Notes under the pieces: model-generated
What the model was told of the DNA's origin: nothing
The model's database searches: none
What the model saw: the letters and a program-made list of their open reading frames with translations, nothing else
Program-made: the position numbers and the translations under genes
Source: Pseudomonas maumuensis
GTDB lineage: Bacteria; Pseudomonadota; Gammaproteobacteria; Pseudomonadales; Pseudomonadaceae
Assembly (NCBI RefSeq): GCF_019139675.1
Contig: NZ_CP077077.1
Coordinates: forward strand, 2,232,001-2,296,000
Direction of reading: 5' to 3'
Length of the DNA stretch: 64,000 nucleotides
Shown here: in pieces, positions 1 to 9,869 of the stretch
Layout: the number at the start of each line of letters is the position of its first letter
Position numbering within the stretch: the stretch's first letter is position 1

Positions 1-1103
1 GCCACGACATCGGCGGCAAGCCGGTGATCACCGACCTGGCCAAGATGCCCCACCTGCTGGTGGCCGGTACCACCGGCTCCGGTAAGTCGGTGGGGGTGAA
101 CGCGATGATCCTGTCGATCCTGTTCAAGTCCGGCCCGGAAGACGCGCGGCTGATCATGATCGACCCGAAGATGCTCGAATTGTCGATCTACGAAGGCATC
201 CCGCACCTGCTGTGCCCTGTGGTCACCGATATGAAGGATGCTGCCAACGCCCTGCGCTGGAGCGTCGCCGAAATGGAGCGGCGCTACAAGCTGATGGCGG
301 CCATGGGCGTGCGCAACCTGGCGGGCTTCAACCGCAAGATCAAGGACGCCCAGGAAGCCGGCGAAGTCATCCACGACCCGCTGTACCGTCGCGAGAGCAT
401 GGACGACGAGCCGCCGACGCTGAAGACCCTGCCGACCATCGTGGTGGTGGTCGACGAGTTCGCCGACATGATGATGATCGTCGGCAAGAAGGTCGAGGAG
501 CTGATCGCCCGTATCGCCCAGAAGGCCCGTGCCGCCGGTATCCACCTGATCCTCGCCACCCAGCGCCCATCGGTGGACGTCATCACCGGCCTGATCAAGG
601 CCAACATCCCCACGCGTATGGCGTTCCAGGTGTCGAGCAAGATCGACTCGCGGACCATCATCGATCAGGGCGGCGCCGAACAGCTGCTTGGTCACGGTGA
701 CATGCTCTACATGCCGCCGGGCACCAGCCTGCCGATCCGCGTGCATGGCGCCTTCGTCTCCGACGATGAAGTGCATCGCACGGTCGAGGCCTGGAAGCTG
801 CGCGGTGCGCCGGACTACAACGATGACATCCTCAATGGTGTCGAAGAGGCCGGCAGCGGTTTCGACGGCGGCGGCGGTGGCGGCGATGGCGAAGACTCGG
901 AAAGCGATGCCCTGTACGACGAAGCCGTGCAGTTCGTGCTGGAAAGCCGCCGGGCGTCGATCTCAGCGGTGCAGCGCAAGCTCAAGATCGGTTACAACCG
1001 CGCCGCACGCATGATCGAGGCGATGGAAATGGCCGGTGTGGTCACGCCGATGAACAGCAACGGCTCGCGGGAAGTGATTGCCCCGGGCGGCCCACGCGAT
1101 TGA
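1..1103 (+). CDS. ftsK: DNA translocase FtsK (C-terminal part, cut by window start)
   Basis: This is the motor and gamma parts of FtsK, the septal hexameric translocase that pumps chromosome termini apart and activates XerCD at dif. The frame is open from the first bases, so the N-terminal membrane domain lies outside the window. Visible are the Walker A motif GTTGSGKS, the Walker B region [11 protein letters not shown], the [12 protein letters not shown] block and, after a Gly-rich linker ([13 protein letters not shown]), the winged-helix gamma domain that reads KOPS sequences ([28 protein letters not shown], split by eye into its helices). It is followed by lolA, the usual Pseudomonas order. 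Identification is secure. Confidence 0.97.
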   Translation, partial: HDIGGKPVITDLAKMPHLLVAGTTGSGKSVGVNAMILSILFKSGPEDARLIMIDPKMLELSIYEGIPHLLCPVVTDMKDAANALRWSVAEMERRYKLMAAMGVRNLAGFNRKIKDAQEAGEVIHDPLYRRESMDDEPPTLKTLPTIVVVVDEFADMMMIVGKKVEELIARIAQKARAAGIHLILATQRPSVDVITGLIKANIPTRMAFQVSSKIDSRTIIDQGGAEQLLGHGDMLYMPPGTSLPIRVHGAFVSDDEVHRTVEAWKLRGAPDYNDDILNGVEEAGSGFDGGGGGGDGEDSESDALYDEAVQFVLESRRASISAVQRKLKIGYNRAARMIEAMEMAGVVTPMNSNGSREVIAPGGPRD

Positions 1104-1165
1104 TGAACAACCTGCCGGGCGCCATAGACGGCGCCCGGCCCCTTCACTGTGCAATGAGGATTTCC

Positions 1166-1789
1166 ATGCGCGCGATTCGCATGCTGTTGGTTTCTGCCCT
1201 GGCCGCTGCCAGCCTGTCGGCCCACGCCGGCGAACAGGACGTCCAGCGCCTGACCCAGTTGCTGGAGAAGTCGCAGACCATCGAGGCCAATTTCTCCCAG
1301 CTGACCATCGACGCCAGCGGCACCAGCCTGCAGGAAACGTCCGGTAAGATGACCGTCAAGCGCCCGGGCCTGTTCTACTGGCACACCGACGCACCCCAGG
1401 AGCAGGTGGTGGTGTCCGACGGCAAGAACGTCACCCTGTGGGACCCGGACCTGGAGCAGGCGACTGTCAAGAAACTCGACGTGCGCCTGAACCAGACCCC
1501 GGCGCTGCTGCTGTCCGGCGACGTCTCGAAGATCAGCCAGAGCTTCGACATCACCTCCAAGGAGCAGGGTGAGGTCATGGACTTCACCTTGAAGCCCAAG
1601 ACCAAGGACACCCTGTTCGACTCGCTGCGCGTGTCGTTCCGCAAGGGGCTGATCAATGACATGCAGCTGATCGACAGCGTCGGCCAGCGCACCAACATCC
1701 TGTTCAATGGCGTCAAGGCCAACCAGGCGGTGCCGGACAGCAAGTTCCAGTTCGACATCCCCAAGGGCGCGGACGTCATCAAGGAGTAA
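1166..1789 (+). CDS. lolA: Outer-membrane lipoprotein carrier protein LolA
   Basis: LolA is the periplasmic chaperone that takes lipoproteins from LolCDE and hands them to LolB at the outer membrane. The 207-residue product has a signal peptide with a likely cut after Ala21 (LSAHA). The mature part has the family features: [19 protein letters not shown] at the start, a central [13 protein letters not shown] block and a C-terminal [19 protein letters not shown]. The ATG at 1166 was chosen because GAGGA lies 6-10 bases upstream and the signal peptide then starts normally; in-frame ATG codons upstream (1154 and 1100) would only lengthen it. It lies between ftsK and rarA, as in other pseudomonads. 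Confidence 0.95.
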   Translation: MRAIRMLLVSALAAASLSAHAGEQDVQRLTQLLEKSQTIEANFSQLTIDASGTSLQETSGKMTVKRPGLFYWHTDAPQEQVVVSDGKNVTLWDPDLEQATVKKLDVRLNQTPALLLSGDVSKISQSFDITSKEQGEVMDFTLKPKTKDTLFDSLRVSFRKGLINDMQLIDSVGQRTNILFNGVKANQAVPDSKFQFDIPKGADVIKE

Positions 1790-1801
1790 GCGGAGCCTGT
1801 G

Positions 1802-3127
1802 ATGGACCTGTTTCGAAGCGAACCCGTCGCCCAGCCCCTGGCCGCCCGCCTGCGCCCGTCGAACCTGGACGAGTACGTCGGCCAGGAGCACCTGCTGGCG
1901 CGCGGCAAGCCGTTGCGCGAGGCGCTGGAGCAGGGTGCGCTGCACTCGATGATCTTCTGGGGCCCGCCCGGGGTGGGCAAGACCACCCTGGCGCGGCTGC
2001 TGGCGCAGTTTTGCGACGCCCATTTCGAAACGGTGTCGGCGGTGCTGGCCGGGGTCAAGGAGATTCGCCAGGCCGTCGAGGTGGCCAAGCAGCAGGCCGG
2101 GCAGTATGGCCGACGCACCATCCTGTTCGTCGATGAAGTACATCGTTTCAACAAGTCGCAACAGGACGCCTTTCTGCCCTACGTGGAGGACGGCACGCTG
2201 ATCTTCATCGGCGCGACCACCGAGAATCCGTCTTTCGAACTGAACAACGCGCTGCTGTCGCGGGCGCGGGTCTATGTGCTCAAGAGCCTGGACGAAGCCG
2301 CGCTGCGCAAGCTGGTCGATCGCGCCCTGAACGAGGAGCGCGGCCTCGGCAAGCGCAACCTGCGGGTGGGTGACGAAGCCTTCAAGATGCTCATGGCTGC
2401 CGCCGACGGCGATGGCCGGCGCATGCTCAACTTCCTCGAGAACGCCTCGGACCTGGCCGAAGATGGCGGAGAGATCGGCGTCGAGCTGCTGCAGAGCCTG
2501 CTCGGTGACAGCCGCCGCCGCTTCGACAAGGGCGGCGAGGCGTTCTATGACCAGATCTCGGCACTGCACAAGTCGGTACGCGGCTCCAACCCCGACGGTG
2601 CGCTGTATTGGTACGCGCGCATGCTCGACGGCGGCTGCGACCCGCTGTACATCGCCCGGCGCGTGGTGCGCATGGCCAGCGAGGATATCGGCAACGCCGA
2701 CCCCCGCGCCCTGAGCCTGTGCCTGGCAGCCTGGGACGTGCAGGAGCGCCTGGGCAGCCCCGAAGGCGAGCTGGCGGTGGCCCAGGCCATCACCTATATC
2801 GCCTGCGCGCCGAAGAGCAATGCCGTGTACATGGGCTTCAAGGCGGCGATGCGCGAGGCGGCCGAGCACGGCTCGTTGGAGGTGCCGCTGCACCTGCGCA
2901 ACGCGCCGACCAAACTGATGAAGCAACTGGGCTATGGCGAGGAGTACCGCTATGCCCACGACGAGCCGGACGCCTATGCCGCCGGCGAGGACTATTTCCC
3001 CGAGCAGCTCGAACCGCGCCAGTACTATCAACCAGTGCCCCGCGGCCTTGAGCTGAAGATCGGCGAGAAGCTCAAGCACCTGGCCGAACGCGATCGTGCC
3101 AGCCCTCGCCAGCGGAGAAAACCGTGA
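1802..3127 (+). CDS. rarA: Replication-associated recombination protein A (RarA/MgsA), AAA+ ATPase
   Basis: RarA is a clamp-loader-like AAA+ ATPase that acts at stalled replication forks. The 441-residue protein has Walker [10 protein letters not shown] at about residues 54-62, Walker [11 protein letters not shown], sensor 1 GATTENPSF and the C-terminal tetramerisation region ([24 protein letters not shown]). A GTG three bases upstream at 1799 is an alternative start. The stop overlaps the crcB start (GTGA), so the two are probably co-translated. It is the usual length for the family. Confidence 0.95.
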   Translation: MDLFRSEPVAQPLAARLRPSNLDEYVGQEHLLARGKPLREALEQGALHSMIFWGPPGVGKTTLARLLAQFCDAHFETVSAVLAGVKEIRQAVEVAKQQAGQYGRRTILFVDEVHRFNKSQQDAFLPYVEDGTLIFIGATTENPSFELNNALLSRARVYVLKSLDEAALRKLVDRALNEERGLGKRNLRVGDEAFKMLMAAADGDGRRMLNFLENASDLAEDGGEIGVELLQSLLGDSRRRFDKGGEAFYDQISALHKSVRGSNPDGALYWYARMLDGGCDPLYIARRVVRMASEDIGNADPRALSLCLAAWDVQERLGSPEGELAVAQAITYIACAPKSNAVYMGFKAAMREAAEHGSLEVPLHLRNAPTKLMKQLGYGEEYRYAHDEPDAYAAGEDYFPEQLEPRQYYQPVPRGLELKIGEKLKHLAERDRASPRQRRKP

Positions 3128-3498
3128 TTGCACTGATTGCCGCAGTCAGCGCCGGCGGCATCGCCGGCACGCTGTTGCGTTTCGCCACCGCCAACTGGGT
3201 CACGGCCCACTGGCCGCGACACTTTTATGCCGGTACGCTGGCGGTCAACCTGGTCGGCTGCCTGCTGATCGGCCTGCTGTACGGGCTGTTCCTGCACAAG
3301 CCGCTGGTGCCGGTCGAGCTGCGCGCCGGGCTGATCGTCGGCTTTCTCGGCGGCCTGACCACCTTTTCCTCCTTCTCGCTCGATACCGTGCGCCTGATGG
3401 AAAGCGGGCAGGTCCCGCTGGCCTTGGGCTATACCATTATCAGCGTGGTGGGCGGCCTGCTCGCGACCTGGGCCGGCCTGTCCCTGACCCGATTCTGA
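3124..3498 (+). CDS. crcB: Fluoride ion transporter CrcB (Fluc)
   Basis: A 124-residue inner-membrane protein with four hydrophobic segments, the size of single-domain Fluc channels that export fluoride as antiparallel dimers. The Na+-binding and pore signature [13 protein letters not shown] is present, as is the TLAVNLVGC segment. The GTG start overlaps the rarA stop by four bases. No fluoride riboswitch is possible immediately upstream because that DNA is rarA coding sequence, so expression probably depends on the rarA transcript. About 30 bases separate it from serS. Confidence 0.94.
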   Translation: MIALIAAVSAGGIAGTLLRFATANWVTAHWPRHFYAGTLAVNLVGCLLIGLLYGLFLHKPLVPVELRAGLIVGFLGGLTTFSSFSLDTVRLMESGQVPLALGYTIISVVGGLLATWAGLSLTRF

Positions 3499-3516
3499 AC
3501 CAACACCTACTTATAA

Positions 3517-4809
<1,293 letters not shown>

Positions 4810-6201
4810 ATGGACTACCTGCCGCTTTTCCATAAGCTGCAGGGCGGCCGTGTGCTGGTCGTCGGTGGCGGCGAAATCGCCTTGCGCAAGGCGCGCCTGC
4901 TGGCTGATGCCGGCGCTGCACTGCGGGTGGTGGCGCCTGAGGTCGATGGCCAGCTCGCCATGCTGGCCCGTGAGGGCGGGGGCGAGGTCCTGGTGCGTGG
5001 CTATCAGGCCTCCGACCTGGACGGCTGCCGGCTGGTGATCGCGGCGACCGACGACTCGGCGCTCAACGCCCAGGTCTCGGCCGAGGCCCAGGCGCGTAGC
5101 CTGCCGGTCAACGTGGTGGACGCGCCGGCCCTATGCACGGTGATCTTCCCGGCTATCGTCGACCGTTCACCCCTGGTGGTGGCGGTTTCCAGCGGCGGCG
5201 ACGCCCCGGTACTGGCGCGGTTGATCCGCGCCAAGCTGGAAGCCTGGATCCCGTCCGCCTACGGCGAACTGGCCGGGCTGGCGGCGCGTTTCCGCCACAA
5301 GGTCAAAGCCTTGTACCCGGACGTCAACCAGCGTCGCGGCTTCTGGGAGAGCGTGTTCCAGGGCCCGATCGCCGAGCGTCAGCTGGCTGGGCAGGGCGCC
5401 GAGGCCGAGCGTCTGTTGCAGGCGATGGTCGACGGCGCACCGGTGCAGCAGGGCGGCGAGGTGTACCTGGTGGGCGCGGGGCCGGGCGATCCGGACCTGC
5501 TGACCTTCCGCGCCCTGCGCCTGATGCAGCAAGCCGACGTGGTGCTGTACGACCGCCTGGTGGCCCCGGCCATCATCGAGATGTGCCGGCGTGACGCCGA
5601 GCGCATCTATGTCGGCAAACGCCGCGCCGATCATGCCGTGCCGCAGGATAAGATCAACCGCCTGCTGGTCGACCTGGCTCGCCAGGGCAAGCGCGTGCTG
5701 CGGCTCAAAGGTGGCGATCCGTTCATTTTTGGCCGGGGAGGTGAGGAGATCGAGGAGCTGGCCGACGAGGGTATTCCGTTCCAGGTGGTACCAGGCATCA
5801 CGGCAGCCAGTGGTTGTTCGGCCTATGGCGGGATTCCGCTGACCCACCGCGACTATGCCCAGTCGGTGCGCTTCGTTACCGGCCACCTGAAGGATGGCAC
5901 CAGCAACCTGCCCTGGAATGACCTGGTGGCTCCGGCCCAGACCCTGGTGTTCTACATGGGCCTGGTTGGCTTGCCGACCATCTGCGCCGAGTTGATTCGC
6001 CATGGCCGTGCGGCGAGTACGCCGGCTGCGCTGGTGCAGCAGGGCACTACCCGCAACCAGCGGGTGTTCACCGGCACCCTGGCCGACCTGCCGGCGTTGG
6101 TGGCACGCCACGAAGTGCATGCACCGACCTTGGTGATCGTCGGGGAAGTGGTGCAGTTGCGCGAGAAGCTGGCGTGGTTCGAAGGCTCGCAAGACGTCTG
6201 A
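4810..6201 (+). CDS. cysG: Siroheme synthase CysG (trifunctional)
   Basis: CysG makes siroheme, the cofactor of sulfite and nitrite reductases, from uroporphyrinogen III. The 463-residue protein joins an N-terminal NAD-dependent precorrin-2 dehydrogenase/ferrochelatase module ([15 protein letters not shown] near residues 15-30) to a C-terminal SAM uroporphyrinogen methyltransferase module starting near residue 215 ([18 protein letters not shown], then [22 protein letters not shown] and [10 protein letters not shown]). It starts directly after the serS stop and is probably co-transcribed with it. A REP pair follows the stop. Confidence 0.96.
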   Translation: MDYLPLFHKLQGGRVLVVGGGEIALRKARLLADAGAALRVVAPEVDGQLAMLAREGGGEVLVRGYQASDLDGCRLVIAATDDSALNAQVSAEAQARSLPVNVVDAPALCTVIFPAIVDRSPLVVAVSSGGDAPVLARLIRAKLEAWIPSAYGELAGLAARFRHKVKALYPDVNQRRGFWESVFQGPIAERQLAGQGAEAERLLQAMVDGAPVQQGGEVYLVGAGPGDPDLLTFRALRLMQQADVVLYDRLVAPAIIEMCRRDAERIYVGKRRADHAVPQDKINRLLVDLARQGKRVLRLKGGDPFIFGRGGEEIEELADEGIPFQVVPGITAASGCSAYGGIPLTHRDYAQSVRFVTGHLKDGTSNLPWNDLVAPAQTLVFYMGLVGLPTICAELIRHGRAASTPAALVQQGTTRNQRVFTGTLADLPALVARHEVHAPTLVIVGEVVQLREKLAWFEGSQDV

Positions 6202-6208
6202 AATGACT

Positions 6209-6324
6209 GGGGCCGCCTTGCGGCCCATCGCCACGATAAGCCGGCTCGCATAGGATCTTACAAGCCCCTGTGGGAGCCGGCTTGTCGTGGCGACGAACCG
6301 CGGCGATGGGCTGCAAAGCAGCCC
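6209..6324. repeat. REP-type palindromic repeat pair between convergent cysG and the GST gene
   Basis: Nested inverted repeats fill the gap between convergent genes. Outer hairpins are GGGCCGC-CTT-GCGGCCC (6210-6226) and GGGCTGC-AAA-GCAGCCC (6308-6324). Between them lie facing arms CGCCACGA-TA-AGCCGGCT (from 6229) and AGCCGGCT-TG-TCGTGGCG (to 6292). This is the usual form of P. putida-group REP/BIME elements and may also end transcription from both sides, although no T-tract follows either hairpin. Confidence 0.8.
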
Positions 6325-6332
6325 CAGCTTTA

Positions 6333-7292
6333 TCAAGCCTTCCAGATCCCTTTGCCCATTAACCGCTCCCGGTCATGCGGCAAGCCGAAATCCTGCAACG
6401 GCCCCTTGGGCACGATGCCGTTCGGGTTGATGGTCTTGTGGCTCATGTAATAGTGCTTCTGGATATGTTCCATGTTCACCGTGCCCGCCACGCCCGGCCA
6501 CTGGTACAGCTCGCGCAGCCAGTTGGACAGGTTCGGGTAATCGCTCAGGCGTCGCAGGTTGCACTTGAAGTGCCCGTGGTACACCGCGTCGAAACGCACC
6601 AGCGTGGTGAACAACCGCACATCGGCTTCGGTCAGGTACTCACCGGCCAGGTAACGCTGGCGGCCCAGTAGCGCCTCCAAGTGGTCCAGTTCGTTGAAGA
6701 CATCGTCGAAGGCGGCCTCGTAAGCTTCCTGCGAAGTGGCGAAGCCTGCGCGGTACACGCCGTTGTTCACTGCCGGGTAGATACGTTCGTTGAGCGCATC
6801 GATGGTCGCGCGCAGCGGCTTGGGGTAGAGGTCCAGGGTGTTGCCGGTCAGTTCGTTGAATGCACTGTTGAAGATGCGGATGATCTCGGCCGACTCGTTG
6901 TTGACGATGCGCTTCTCCTGCTTGTCCCACAGCACCGGCACGGTTACGCGCCCGGTGTAGTGCGGGTCGTCCTGGGTGTAGCGCTGGTGCAGGTACTGCA
7001 ATGCGTCCAGATGATCGCCGCTGGAGCCCTGCTGCTGGTCGAAGGTCCAGCCGTGCTCGCCCATCAGCCAGCTGACCACGGAGACGTCGATCAGCGGTTC
7101 CAGGCCCTTGATGGCGCGGAAGATCAGGGTGCGATGCGCCCAGGGGCAGGCCAGTGACACGTACAGGTGATAGCGGCCGGCCTCGGCGGCGGGCAACTGA
7201 TTGCGGCGCTGGGCGTTCTCGCGCTTGAACGCGCCATCCTTGCTGGTCTGGTACCACTGGTCATGCCAGCGGCCATCGATCAAAAGGCCCAT
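6333..7292 (-). CDS. yqjG: Glutathionyl-hydroquinone reductase (Xi-class GST, YqjG/PcpF type)
   Basis: Enzymes of this class reduce glutathionyl-hydroquinones to hydroquinones, releasing glutathione. The 319-residue length fits. The catalytic Cys49 lies in SLACPWAHRT, typical of this class, which uses Cys rather than Ser/Tyr. The N-terminus MGLLIDGRWHDQWY, the VPVLWDKQ and NNESAEIIRI segments of the thioredoxin fold, and the C-terminal helical domain with EADVRLFTTLVRFD are all family features. It stands alone between a REP element and the next leftward operon. Confidence 0.92.
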   Translation of the reverse strand: MGLLIDGRWHDQWYQTSKDGAFKRENAQRRNQLPAAEAGRYHLYVSLACPWAHRTLIFRAIKGLEPLIDVSVVSWLMGEHGWTFDQQQGSSGDHLDALQYLHQRYTQDDPHYTGRVTVPVLWDKQEKRIVNNESAEIIRIFNSAFNELTGNTLDLYPKPLRATIDALNERIYPAVNNGVYRAGFATSQEAYEAAFDDVFNELDHLEALLGRQRYLAGEYLTEADVRLFTTLVRFDAVYHGHFKCNLRRLSDYPNLSNWLRELYQWPGVAGTVNMEHIQKHYYMSHKTINPNGIVPKGPLQDFGLPHDRERLMGKGIWKA

Positions 7293-7389
7293 TGTGGAGC
7301 TCCTCGGAACAAAGTCGTTTGTCGTTGGAGCTCAGTCTAGTGAAGAGCGTTCGAATAAATAGCGCAAAGACTGCGCCCTATCTATCGGC

Positions 7390-8406
7390 TTACTCGATGC
7401 TTCTGCGGTTGGCCCAGTAGTCGCGAGCGCGGCTGAACGCCTGCTCGCGGTCTTGGCCCAGCCCGCGCAGGGCCAGGGCCATGGTCGCGACCACAGCCAG
7501 TTCACCGTAGCTGTCCTGTGCTTCGCCACGCCATACCGCCAGCAGGTGCTCGGGCTGCAGGCTGGCCGGCTTCACATGGCGCTGGGCACTGAGGGCCGGC
7601 CACTCCTCGTCCCAGGCCTCGCCGGTCGAGGTGCCATACAGGTGGCTGATGACATCCGGGTTGACCTCGATCTCGCCGCCGTCACCTTTGATCACCACGG
7701 CGTGGTCGCCGAGCAGGCGGCTGGCCTCGCGGTGTACCGCCTGGTAGCCGGGGTGGAAGATGCTCTGCAGGCCGCAGCGGGCGCCGAGAGGGTTGAGCAC
7801 CCGGGCCAGGGAGTGGATGGGTGAGCGCAGGCCCAGGGTGTTGCGCAGGTCGATCATGCGCTGAAGCTGTGGCGCCCAGTCCTGCAGCGGAAAGAAGGCC
7901 AGCCGACGGCTGTCCAGGGCTTGCTGCACGGCCGTCCAGTTGCGACACAGCGGGATATCCAGCAGGTCGAGAAGTTGCTCGGTGTATAGCCTGCCCGCCG
8001 TATGGGCGCCGCCGCCGTGCATCAGGATCCGCACACCGTTGCCCGCCAGGCACTTGGCCGCCAGCAGGTACCATGGCAGGTGGCGCTTCTTGCCGGCGTA
8101 GCTCGGCCAGTCGAGGTCGACGCTGATCTGGGGGGCGTGCAGGTGGGCGCGCAGGGCCTCGGTGAAGCCGGCCAGTTCCTCGGCGCTTTCTTCCTTGTGC
8201 CGCAGCAGCATCAGGAAGGCGCCCAGCTGGGTATCCTCGACCTTGCCCTCGAGCAGCAGGGTCATCGCGGCGCGGGCTTCCTCGCGGGTCAAGCCGCGGG
8301 CGCCACGCTTGCCCTTGCCGAGGATACGCACGAATTCGGCGAACGGGTGCTCGGTCGGGGTTTCCAGGATCAAAGGGCGTGCTTCGTTCAGCTGTGGCTC
8401 GGTCAT
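7390..8406 (-). CDS. TrpD2/YbiB-type glycosyl-transferase-fold protein (anthranilate phosphoribosyltransferase-like)
   Basis: A 338-residue protein of the YbiB/TrpD2 family: anthranilate phosphoribosyltransferase fold, but in E. coli YbiB known as a nucleic-acid-binding protein rather than a Trp enzyme. The N-terminal helical domain (FVRILGKGKRGARGLTREEA) and a degenerate phosphate loop (MHGGGAHTAGR) in place of TrpD's GTGGD support this. The start at 8406 was chosen because ATGA there overlaps the tusE stop, and the upstream extension of the frame is low-complexity shadow sequence. It is translationally coupled to the tus genes, suggesting a link to tRNA or RNA handling, though that is inference. 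Confidence 0.85.
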   Translation of the reverse strand: MTEPQLNEARPLILETPTEHPFAEFVRILGKGKRGARGLTREEARAAMTLLLEGKVEDTQLGAFLMLLRHKEESAEELAGFTEALRAHLHAPQISVDLDWPSYAGKKRHLPWYLLAAKCLAGNGVRILMHGGGAHTAGRLYTEQLLDLLDIPLCRNWTAVQQALDSRRLAFFPLQDWAPQLQRMIDLRNTLGLRSPIHSLARVLNPLGARCGLQSIFHPGYQAVHREASRLLGDHAVVIKGDGGEIEVNPDVISHLYGTSTGEAWDEEWPALSAQRHVKPASLQPEHLLAVWRGEAQDSYGELAVVATMALALRGLGQDREQAFSRARDYWANRRSIE

Positions 8407-8738
8407 ATGCAGTTGGTCGGCTTGGGCAGGCCCGCCAGCTTGGCGGCAAGTTTGGCGGGGGTGCCGTTGAACAGGCGATTGAGGTGTGGGCTGTTGCCTT
8501 TCTCGGCGCCGAGCTTGAGCGCGGTGTACTTGATCAGCGGGCGGGTGGCCGGCGACAGCTGGTACTCCTGGTAGAACTGGCGCAGCAGCTCGAGGATTTC
8601 CCAATGGTCCGTGGTCAGGGCGATGTTTTCCCGCGTGGCGAGTGCTTCGGCGACTTCGCGGGACCAGTCCTGCAGCTCGACCAGGAAGCCGTCCTTGTCC
8701 AGGGCGATGTTGCGATCACCGACAGTCAGGGTACTCAT
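8403..8738 (-). CDS. tusE: TusE / DsrC-family sulfur carrier for tRNA 2-thiolation
   Basis: TusE receives persulfide sulfur from TusBCD and passes it to MnmA for 2-thiouridine at tRNA position 34. The 111-residue protein matches DsrC/TusE: GFLVELQDWSREVAEALA, DHWEILELLRQFYQEY and RPLIKYTA. The essential penultimate cysteine is present as Cys110 in the C-terminal PTNCI. Its start overlaps the end of tusB and its stop overlaps the following ybiB-like gene, so the block is one tightly coupled operon. Confidence 0.94.
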   Translation of the reverse strand: MSTLTVGDRNIALDKDGFLVELQDWSREVAEALATRENIALTTDHWEILELLRQFYQEYQLSPATRPLIKYTALKLGAEKGNSPHLNRLFNGTPAKLAAKLAGLPKPTNCI

Positions 8739-9031
8739 AGCCAGCTGTTGACCTTGTCGTGGTGCAGGGTGAGCTCGACGAACGCAGGGTAGTCCACTGC
8801 CTTGGCCAATTGGCTGTCGAGGGCGCGGGCCTGCAGGTCTTCGGCGAGGGCGAACAGGCGCTCGCCGAGATTGGCGGCCTGCAGGGCAGCGAGGGGCTCG
8901 GTGCCGGCCTTGAGCGCGTAGGTGGCGTCACCGCACAGCAGCAGCGCGTCCTGCGGGCCGAGTAGACGCAGGCAACTGGCCAGGCGCTCGTCCCCGAAGG
9001 GCGAATGGGCGATTACGTGCAGGGTCGTCAT
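8735..9031 (-). CDS. tusB: Sulfurtransferase complex subunit TusB (DsrH-like)
   Basis: A 98-residue DsrH/TusB-like subunit of the TusBCD heterohexamer, which relays sulfur from TusA to TusE. It begins MTTLHVIAHSPFGDERLASCLRLLGPQDALLLCGDATYA, split here only for reading, and ends with the family-type VELTLHHDKVNSWL. It overlaps tusE by four bases and starts at the tusC stop. The order D-C-B-E on the minus strand is the canonical one. Confidence 0.9.
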   Translation of the reverse strand: MTTLHVIAHSPFGDERLASCLRLLGPQDALLLCGDATYALKAGTEPLAALQAANLGERLFALAEDLQARALDSQLAKAVDYPAFVELTLHHDKVNSWL

Positions 9032-9390
9032 CAGAGCGTCACCACCTGGTCGAAACGGGCAATCAGCGCGGTCAGCGCGGCGTTGTCGAGCACTTCCACC
9101 GGCAGTGACAGGGCGTCGTTGTCCAGCCCTCGGCGGGCGAGGCTGTGACCACAGGCGAATAATTCCTCCACACCGAACATCGGCAGGGCCTGGAGGTTGG
9201 CGGCCAGGTTCTTCTGTTGCACGGCGTCTGGCTGCTGCCCAGGGGTGAGTTGGAACACACCATCATCGAGGAACAGCATGCCCAGAGGCAGGTCGAAGGC
9301 ACCACCGGCCAGGGCGATGTCCAGCGCTTCGCGAGCGGACGGGCCGCTCCATGGCGCCTGGCGGCTGATAATCAGCAAGGACTTGGCCAT
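9031..9390 (-). CDS. tusC: Sulfurtransferase complex subunit TusC (DsrF-like)
   Basis: A 119-residue DsrF/TusC subunit. It has the characteristic MAKSLLIISRQAPWSG opening (nucleotide-fold beta strand, then APW.G) and AREALDIALAGGAFDLPLG. The start MAKSLL at 9390 was preferred over an upstream in-frame codon at 9399, because it aligns with the family N-terminus. It is one base from tusD and shares a base with tusB. Confidence 0.92.
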   Translation of the reverse strand: MAKSLLIISRQAPWSGPSAREALDIALAGGAFDLPLGMLFLDDGVFQLTPGQQPDAVQQKNLAANLQALPMFGVEELFACGHSLARRGLDNDALSLPVEVLDNAALTALIARFDQVVTL

Positions 9391-9391
9391 T

Positions 9392-9784
9392 TCAATCACC
9401 TCCGAAGCAGACCAGGCGGTCGGCCATTTGCGCGGCTTCGTGCAGCTGGCCCAGGCCGGACAGCTCCCACGGCATCGGCAGGTTCACCGCCGGGCGCTGG
9501 TAGCGGTTGGCCTCGGTGTCGTCGAGCACGCCCCGGCGCAGGGCGGCGGCAATGCACACCACGGCGTCGAGCCGGTGATCGCTGACGAAAGCGCGCCACT
9601 GCGCGGCCACATCCAGCTCGTCCTGGGGCGCGACGATATTGGCCGAAGCACTGTGTACCCCGTCCTGATAGAAGAACAGCCGGGCAATTTCATGCCCGCC
9701 GGCCAGCACCGCCTCGGCAAAGCTCAAGGCGCGGCGCGAGGAGGGCGCATGGGCCGGGGAAAAGACCGCAATGGCGAATTTCAT
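9392..9784 (-). CDS. tusD: Sulfurtransferase complex subunit TusD (DsrE-like)
   Basis: A 130-residue DsrE/TusD protein, first gene of the tus operon. The sulfur-accepting cysteine is Cys77 in LDAVVCIAAALRRG, matching E. coli TusD Cys78 in position. FFYQDGVHSA and the C-terminal WELSGLGQLHEA segment are typical. The start MKFAIAVFS at 9784 matches the family; the frame extends upstream only through the terminator of the preceding permease gene. Promoter not clearly visible. Confidence 0.94.
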   Translation of the reverse strand: MKFAIAVFSPAHAPSSRRALSFAEAVLAGGHEIARLFFYQDGVHSASANIVAPQDELDVAAQWRAFVSDHRLDAVVCIAAALRRGVLDDTEANRYQRPAVNLPMPWELSGLGQLHEAAQMADRLVCFGGD

Positions 9785-9821
9785 GGAAAGCTCGAGCAAA
9801 TGAATGCGGCCATGATAAAGC

Positions 9822-9851
9822 AAAAAGCCCGTGCGGGTGGGCACGGGCTTC
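9822..9851 (-). terminator. Rho-independent terminator of the NCS2 permease gene
   Basis: Read on the minus strand, AGCCCGTGC-CCACCC-GCACGGGCT is followed by TTTTTG. It begins about 20 bases after the permease stop at 9870 and ends before tusD. Confidence 0.88.
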
Positions 9852-9869
9852 TGCTCTGGCTGGCGGGGC

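Noticed and set aside
3094-3124. Fluoride riboswitch ahead of crcB
   Set aside because: The upstream DNA is the 3' end of rarA and the genes overlap, leaving no room for an aptamer.
992-3133. 713-codon minus-strand frame antisense to lolA/rarA
   Set aside because: Shadow of high-GC coding DNA; no motif or start signal, and the + strand genes are certain.
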